Source: an uncultured Alistipes sp. (GTDB lineage: Bacteria; Bacteroidota; Bacteroidia; Bacteroidales; Rikenellaceae). From it: DNA of 64,000 bases. Positions 60,686 to 64,000 of this stretch are shown here, in pieces (position 1 is the stretch's first letter; each line of letters begins with the position of its first letter). The notes under the pieces are model-generated. The model worked only from the letters and a program-made list of their open reading frames with translations, was not told the DNA's origin and made no database searches. The DNA is taken from assembly GCA_944326035.1 (NCBI GenBank), contig CALVCS010000011.1, positions 310,001-374,000 on the forward strand, written 5' to 3'. The translations under genes and the position numbers were made by a program.

Positions 60686-61822
60686 TTAGCCTTTTGATGT
60701 GGGGATGTCGTCGCTTTTTTGCAGGATATGGGCATTCACGGCCAGTGCGCGGGCGGCCAGTTCGGGGATGACGGTGACTTCGATGCCTCCTTTTTTTAGC
60801 AACTCTTCCCCGCAGCATTGGACAAAATGGGAAGGTTCGTAGGTGGCAAAAACCACGCGCTGCAGACCGTGATGGAGAATCAGGGCGCTGCATGATAACG
60901 GCTTAGATTTGCGGGTTGAACAGGGTTCCATCGAGGAATAGATGGTGGCTCCGTGGAGCGAACAGCCGGCATGCAGGGCTTTTTGGATGGCCTCTTCTTC
61001 GGCGTGGTTTGTCGGGGCGGTTTCGCGGCTGTAGCCGGTAAAACGTTGTCCATCAGCGGTGACCACCAGGGCGCCGACACTATAAGCTGTTTCGCTGCGA
61101 GGACAATTTTCGGCCAGCGCGATCGCCTCCTCCAGCCGGGTGTAGTCTTCCGAGGTATAGCGTAAAGCATATTCCAAAACGGCCATGTCCCCTGCCCGAT
61201 CGCAACGTAGCAGATGCATGCGTCGTCCTTTGTGAAAGGGGAACTGGGCCTCACCGACCCATCGGGGGGCGGCGGCTTCGCCAACGAAAAAAGGCGCAAT
61301 GGCCAATCGAAGGTAGTCGACGGCATTCTGCTGCAAGAATTGCGTGAGAATTTGGGCCCCACCTTCGATAAATAGCGAATGGATTCTTCGGGATTCGAGT
61401 TGATCCAACAGTAGCTGAGGGGGGATCGTGGTGTCAGGCATACGGATGACGGTGGCCACGGCTTGCAGTCGTGAGGCCGATTCTTCCGAGGCTTCGGCGC
61501 CTAAAAAGACGATCTTCTCGCCGGATCCTTCGGTGAAGAAACGGGCTTTCGGATCGAGATTTCCGCTTCGGCTGACGGTCACTTTGACGGGGTCCGGTGT
61601 TTTCCCTGCCGCTTTTCGTTGGGCGATCAGCGCAGCCTGTCGGGTAACCAAGGCGGGATCATCCTGCCGGAGGGTTTCGGCCCCGATCAATATCGCGTCA
61701 CAAGCGGCCCGGGCGGCTTTGACCTCCGCCCAGTCTTCGGGCGAGGAGAGAATCAGACGTTGCGAAGAGGTGTCGTTGAGATATCCGTCCAGCGAAATGG
61801 CGGCCGATGCACGTACAATCAT
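60686..61822 (-). CDS. RibD-like protein with inverted order: reductase domain then deaminase domain
   Basis: 378 residues. Residues 1-220 are a RibD-C/DHFR-like reductase (IVRASAAISLDGYLND, ACDAILIGAETLRQDDP, SLFIEGGAQILTQFL). Residues 230-360 are a zinc cytidine-deaminase-type domain with HAE (His273, Glu275) and the ligands Cys301 and Cys311 in MEPCSTRKSKPLSC. Typical RibD has the deaminase first. The canonical pair converts the GTP-derived diaminopyrimidine to the ribityl intermediate of riboflavin. The zinc and glutamate residues are intact, so both activities may exist, but a different pterin-like or pyrimidine substrate is possible. No other rib gene is in the window. It is monocistronic. 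Confidence 0.85.
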   Translation of the reverse strand: MIVRASAAISLDGYLNDTSSQRLILSSPEDWAEVKAARAACDAILIGAETLRQDDPALVTRQAALIAQRKAAGKTPDPVKVTVSRSGNLDPKARFFTEGSGEKIVFLGAEASEESASRLQAVATVIRMPDTTIPPQLLLDQLESRRIHSLFIEGGAQILTQFLQQNAVDYLRLAIAPFFVGEAAAPRWVGEAQFPFHKGRRMHLLRCDRAGDMAVLEYALRYTSEDYTRLEEAIALAENCPRSETAYSVGALVVTADGQRFTGYSRETAPTNHAEEEAIQKALHAGCSLHGATIYSSMEPCSTRKSKPLSCSALILHHGLQRVVFATYEPSHFVQCCGEELLKKGGIEVTVIPELAARALAVNAHILQKSDDIPTSKG

Positions 61823-61884
61823 AAAATCGGGAATTTATTGGCGCTACAAATATCATCTAATTTTTTAGGATTCACAAATTTGCT

Positions 61885-61892
61885 TATCTTTG
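61885..61892 (+). promoter_or_regulatory. Promoter -7 box TATCTTTG for the sigma-factor operon
   Basis: An exact TAnnTTTG at 61885-61892. The leader to GTG 62025 is about 130 nt. The -33 position reads TTTAGG at best, so the upstream element is weak. Confidence 0.5.
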
Positions 61893-62024
61893 TTTTGCGA
61901 ATTGTTTTCCGATCAAAAAAAAGAGAGGCCGATGAAATAAATCCACGAAAAAAAACGTTTCCAAAGCAACGAAAATTCAACCCTTTTCATCTATGGAATA
62001 TAGATGGAGTAATGCCCGATATGT

Positions 62025-62573
62025 GTGACTGAACAACAGCTGATTAAACGGTGTAGCCAACATGACCGCACAGCCCAACAGAAACTTTACGAGATGTATG
62101 CCCCGAAAATGCTGGGTATATGTCGTCGTTATGTGACGGATGGCGAGGTGGCTCAGGATTTGATGCACGACGGTTTTATTACAGTATTTGCCAAGATCGG
62201 GGATTTTCGGGGAGAAGGCTCTTTTGAAGGTTGGATGCGACGAATCTTCGTCAATACGGCGTTGGGATATATTCGCAAACAGAAAACCTGGCAAACGACC
62301 CTCTCGGTGGATGAAGTGGGCGGACAATTGGAGGCCGATACCATTTCAGCTTTGGAACGGATGGAAGCACGTGAATTGATGCGTTGCATCGAGGCGTTGC
62401 CCGATGGCTATCGAGTGGTTCTGAACTTATTTGCAATAGAAGGTTACTCCCACAAAGAGATTGCCAAAATGTTGGCCATCAATGAAGGGACTTCCCGTTC
62501 GCAATATGCGCGAGCGAAGCTCTATCTGCAAAAATTGTTGAAAAAGCAAAGCGGGGAATTGAGTGAGCGATGA
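62025..62573 (+). CDS. ECF-type RNA polymerase sigma factor
   Basis: 182 residues. Sigma region 2 has LYEMYAPKMLGICRRYVTDG, AQDLMHDGFITVFAKIGDFR and GSFEGWMRRIFVNTALGYIRKQ. Region 4 has LMRCIEALPDGYRVVLNLFA and the helix-turn-helix YSHKEIAKMLAINEGTSRSQ. Regions 1 and 3 are absent, as in extracytoplasmic-function sigma factors. The start is GTG 62025; the nearby ATG at 62021 is in another frame and stops after three codons. Its TGA overlaps the next ATG by 4 bp, so it is made together with its presumed anti-sigma partner. Confidence 0.92.
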   Translation: MTEQQLIKRCSQHDRTAQQKLYEMYAPKMLGICRRYVTDGEVAQDLMHDGFITVFAKIGDFRGEGSFEGWMRRIFVNTALGYIRKQKTWQTTLSVDEVGGQLEADTISALERMEARELMRCIEALPDGYRVVLNLFAIEGYSHKEIAKMLAINEGTSRSQYARAKLYLQKLLKKQSGELSER

Positions 62574-63853
62574 ACGACCAGTTTGAGAAAATATTACAAA
62601 GTAAGTTATATGATCTGAAGGCAGATCAACCGGTTCCGGCGTGGCATGAGATGCAACGGCGTATGACCTTGGTTGAAAATGAGAAGGGGCCTTCTCAACG
62701 ACCCCCTCGTTATCGCTGGATCGCCTATGCCGCTGCGGTATTACTCGCGATCGGCGTGGGGATCGGGTTGTATCATTTCGAAACGACGGCACCGGAACAA
62801 CTCGCTGACATTCAGCTGCCGGAAGATTCCCTGAATATGAGCCTGCCCGGTATCGAGCAGGCGATTCCGGTCGAGTCGTTGAAAGTTTCCCATCAGGAGA
62901 TCAACTCTGCCTTAGGAAGCCTGTTCAAATCGGCGGCCAGTGTGACGGTGGTGAATACACCCCAACGCAATCCGTTGCATAATCTCCAGACACAACCGAC
63001 CCTGGTGGAAGATTTCGATATCTCGTTGGCGACCGAATCGCTTTTGGCGGATGATCTGACGGTGCAGCCTTTTAAAGCGGAATCATCGGTAGAAAAAGAA
63101 CCGGCACCTCGGAGCCGAGTCGATAACCAACGGACGCGGGCATCGTTCGGAGGCGGATTTGATTGGGATCGTTATAAGAAGCAGCATCCACAAGAAAGCT
63201 GGCAATTGGCAGCCTTTACCAGTACGTTTGCTTCGGCAGACAATACGAAAACCAGCGGTCGTTTCGATACGCCTAAGATTCTTCTCTCGTCGATGGTCGA
63301 TGCCGATTATCTGAATTCGATGTCTACGAGTCTGGTAGGGATGAAATTTAAACATCACTTCCCGATCTCGGTCGGTTTGGGCGTGAAAAAACATTTTAAG
63401 AACCGGTGGGCATTGGAAACGGGTTTGGTGTATACCTACCTGGAATCGAGCGGAGAGATGGAAGCCAGCGGTTTCTTGTATAAGGCCCGCCAACAGGTTC
63501 ATTATCTGGGGATTCCTTTGTACGCCAGCTATTCTCTCTTTAACAACCAACGTTGGGATGTGTATCTGACCGGCGGTTTCATGGCAGAAGTGGGCGTAGG
63601 CGGCGAACAACGCATTCGCATGTACTTCGAAAACGATGCCCAGTCGACCCATTATCAGGATCTCCATCCGAAAGGGTTGCTGTGGTCGACGAATTTGGGC
63701 GGAGGGGTTACCTATTATATGTTGGATCGCTTCGGGGTCTATCTCGAACCGGGAGCCAGCTACTATTTTTCCAACGATCGCCAGCCGATTACCTATCGTA
63801 CCGAAAATCCGTGGAGCTTCAATGTTCGTTTGGGCTTTCGGGTAAAATTCTAA
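62570..63853 (+). CDS. Anti-sigma-like membrane protein fused to an outer-membrane beta-barrel domain
   Basis: 427 residues. Residues 1-45 are a soluble segment (FEKILQSKLYDLKADQPVPA) of the kind seen at the start of Bacteroidota anti-sigma-type proteins. Residues 49-68 are a single membrane helix (WIAYAAAVLLAIGVGIGLY). A linker of about 170 residues rich in Ser, Thr and Glu follows. Residues 245-427 carry an outer-membrane barrel pattern (ISVGLGVKKHFKNRWALETG, YLGIPLYASYSLF, GVYLEPGASYYFS, ending FRVKF with terminal aromatic). The order would tether the inner membrane to the outer one. Direct overlap with the sigma gene supports an anti-sigma role, which is inference. Confidence 0.82.
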   Translation: MNDQFEKILQSKLYDLKADQPVPAWHEMQRRMTLVENEKGPSQRPPRYRWIAYAAAVLLAIGVGIGLYHFETTAPEQLADIQLPEDSLNMSLPGIEQAIPVESLKVSHQEINSALGSLFKSAASVTVVNTPQRNPLHNLQTQPTLVEDFDISLATESLLADDLTVQPFKAESSVEKEPAPRSRVDNQRTRASFGGGFDWDRYKKQHPQESWQLAAFTSTFASADNTKTSGRFDTPKILLSSMVDADYLNSMSTSLVGMKFKHHFPISVGLGVKKHFKNRWALETGLVYTYLESSGEMEASGFLYKARQQVHYLGIPLYASYSLFNNQRWDVYLTGGFMAEVGVGGEQRIRMYFENDAQSTHYQDLHPKGLLWSTNLGGGVTYYMLDRFGVYLEPGASYYFSNDRQPITYRTENPWSFNVRLGFRVKF

Positions 63854-63941
63854 CGAAAAATTCGACACCGGTTTGTCCGCCCGGTGCAACGTATGGGCGA
63901 CTCTTTACATCTAATCAAAGAATCAACATTTGAAAAAGAGT

Positions 63942-64000
63942 ATGTGGAATAGATTTTCGCGTTATGCGTTATGGATGCTGATGGGGGCTGTGTTAGTAGG
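63942..64000 (+). CDS. Start of a further gene with signal-peptide-like N-terminus (truncated by window)
   Basis: The frame from ATG 63942 reads MWNRFSRYALWMLMGAVLVG and is open to the window edge. A TTG at 63930 would prefix MKKS. The hydrophobic run suggests an exported or lipid-modified protein. It follows the anti-sigma-barrel gene by 88 bp and may be the third member of that operon. Nothing more can be said. Confidence 0.5.
   Translation, partial: MWNRFSRYALWMLMGAVLV

Overview
The window is 64 kb of chromosome from a member of the Bacteroidota, most likely the order Bacteroidales. The taxonomic signs are the fused MurF-alanine racemase, LytTR two-component pairs, outer-membrane proteins with a carboxypeptidase-regulatory N-terminus, a Rho factor with a long acidic insertion, and many copies of the Bacteroidota promoter box TAnnTTTG, often with TTTG about 20 bp upstream. 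The moderately high GC would fit Rikenellaceae-like genera, but I cannot fix the genus from sequence alone. There is no phage, IS element, CRISPR array or integrase; the content is chromosomal housekeeping plus small accessory modules.

Layout. 0-10 kb holds envelope genes: the 5' part of lptD (leaving the window on the left), and divergently a SPOR-domain amidase, an MCE/MlaD protein, MutS2, MurF-Alr and an RsmI-like methyltransferase. 10-17 kb is a leftward run: polyprenyl synthase, U32 protein, flippase-like membrane protein, M23 peptidase, PNPOx-like protein, epimerase and IspD. 17-24.5 kb holds a ROK sugar kinase, a nitroreductase and a glycerol-phosphate cluster (DeoR regulator divergent from G1P-type dehydrogenase, GlpT-like transporter and HAD phosphatase). 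24.6-27 kb is LytS/LytTR system 1 with a small lipoprotein. 27-32.4 kb holds an esterase, tRNA-Leu(UAA), a BNR-repeat protein and a GH43-F5/8-FN3 lipoprotein. 32.4-37.6 kb holds miaA, a pRiA4b ORF-3-like gene, a LuxC-like reductase, kdsB and rho. 37.6-44.5 kb is a leftward run glmS - DUF1343 (NamZ family) - GH20 hexosaminidase - serine hydrolase. 44.5-51 kb holds mazG, a gamma-carbonic-anhydrase-like protein, and LytS/LytTR system 2 with a large outer-membrane protein. 51.5-60.6 kb holds an S9 peptidase and a leftward efflux operon (TolC, HlyD, two ABC-2 permeases, Gfo/Idh oxidoreductase). 60.7-64 kb holds a RibD-like enzyme with inverted domain order, an ECF sigma factor and an anti-sigma-like protein fused to an outer-membrane barrel.

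The most interesting signal is regulatory. Each of the two LytTR response-regulator genes is followed at once by a pair of identical direct repeats with an exact 21-bp period (GTCCGTTTCA twice; GGCGTTTCACCCC twice). In both cases a TAnnTTTG box lies 34-35 bp further on and the usual upstream TTTG is missing. This looks like two paralogous, activator-dependent circuits, one controlling a small lipoprotein and the other a 964-residue outer-membrane protein. Other notable points are a peptidoglycan-salvage-like operon resembling Bacillus namZ/nagZ/amiE, the inverted RibD, the sigma / anti-sigma-barrel pair, and the efflux operon lacking an ATPase gene.
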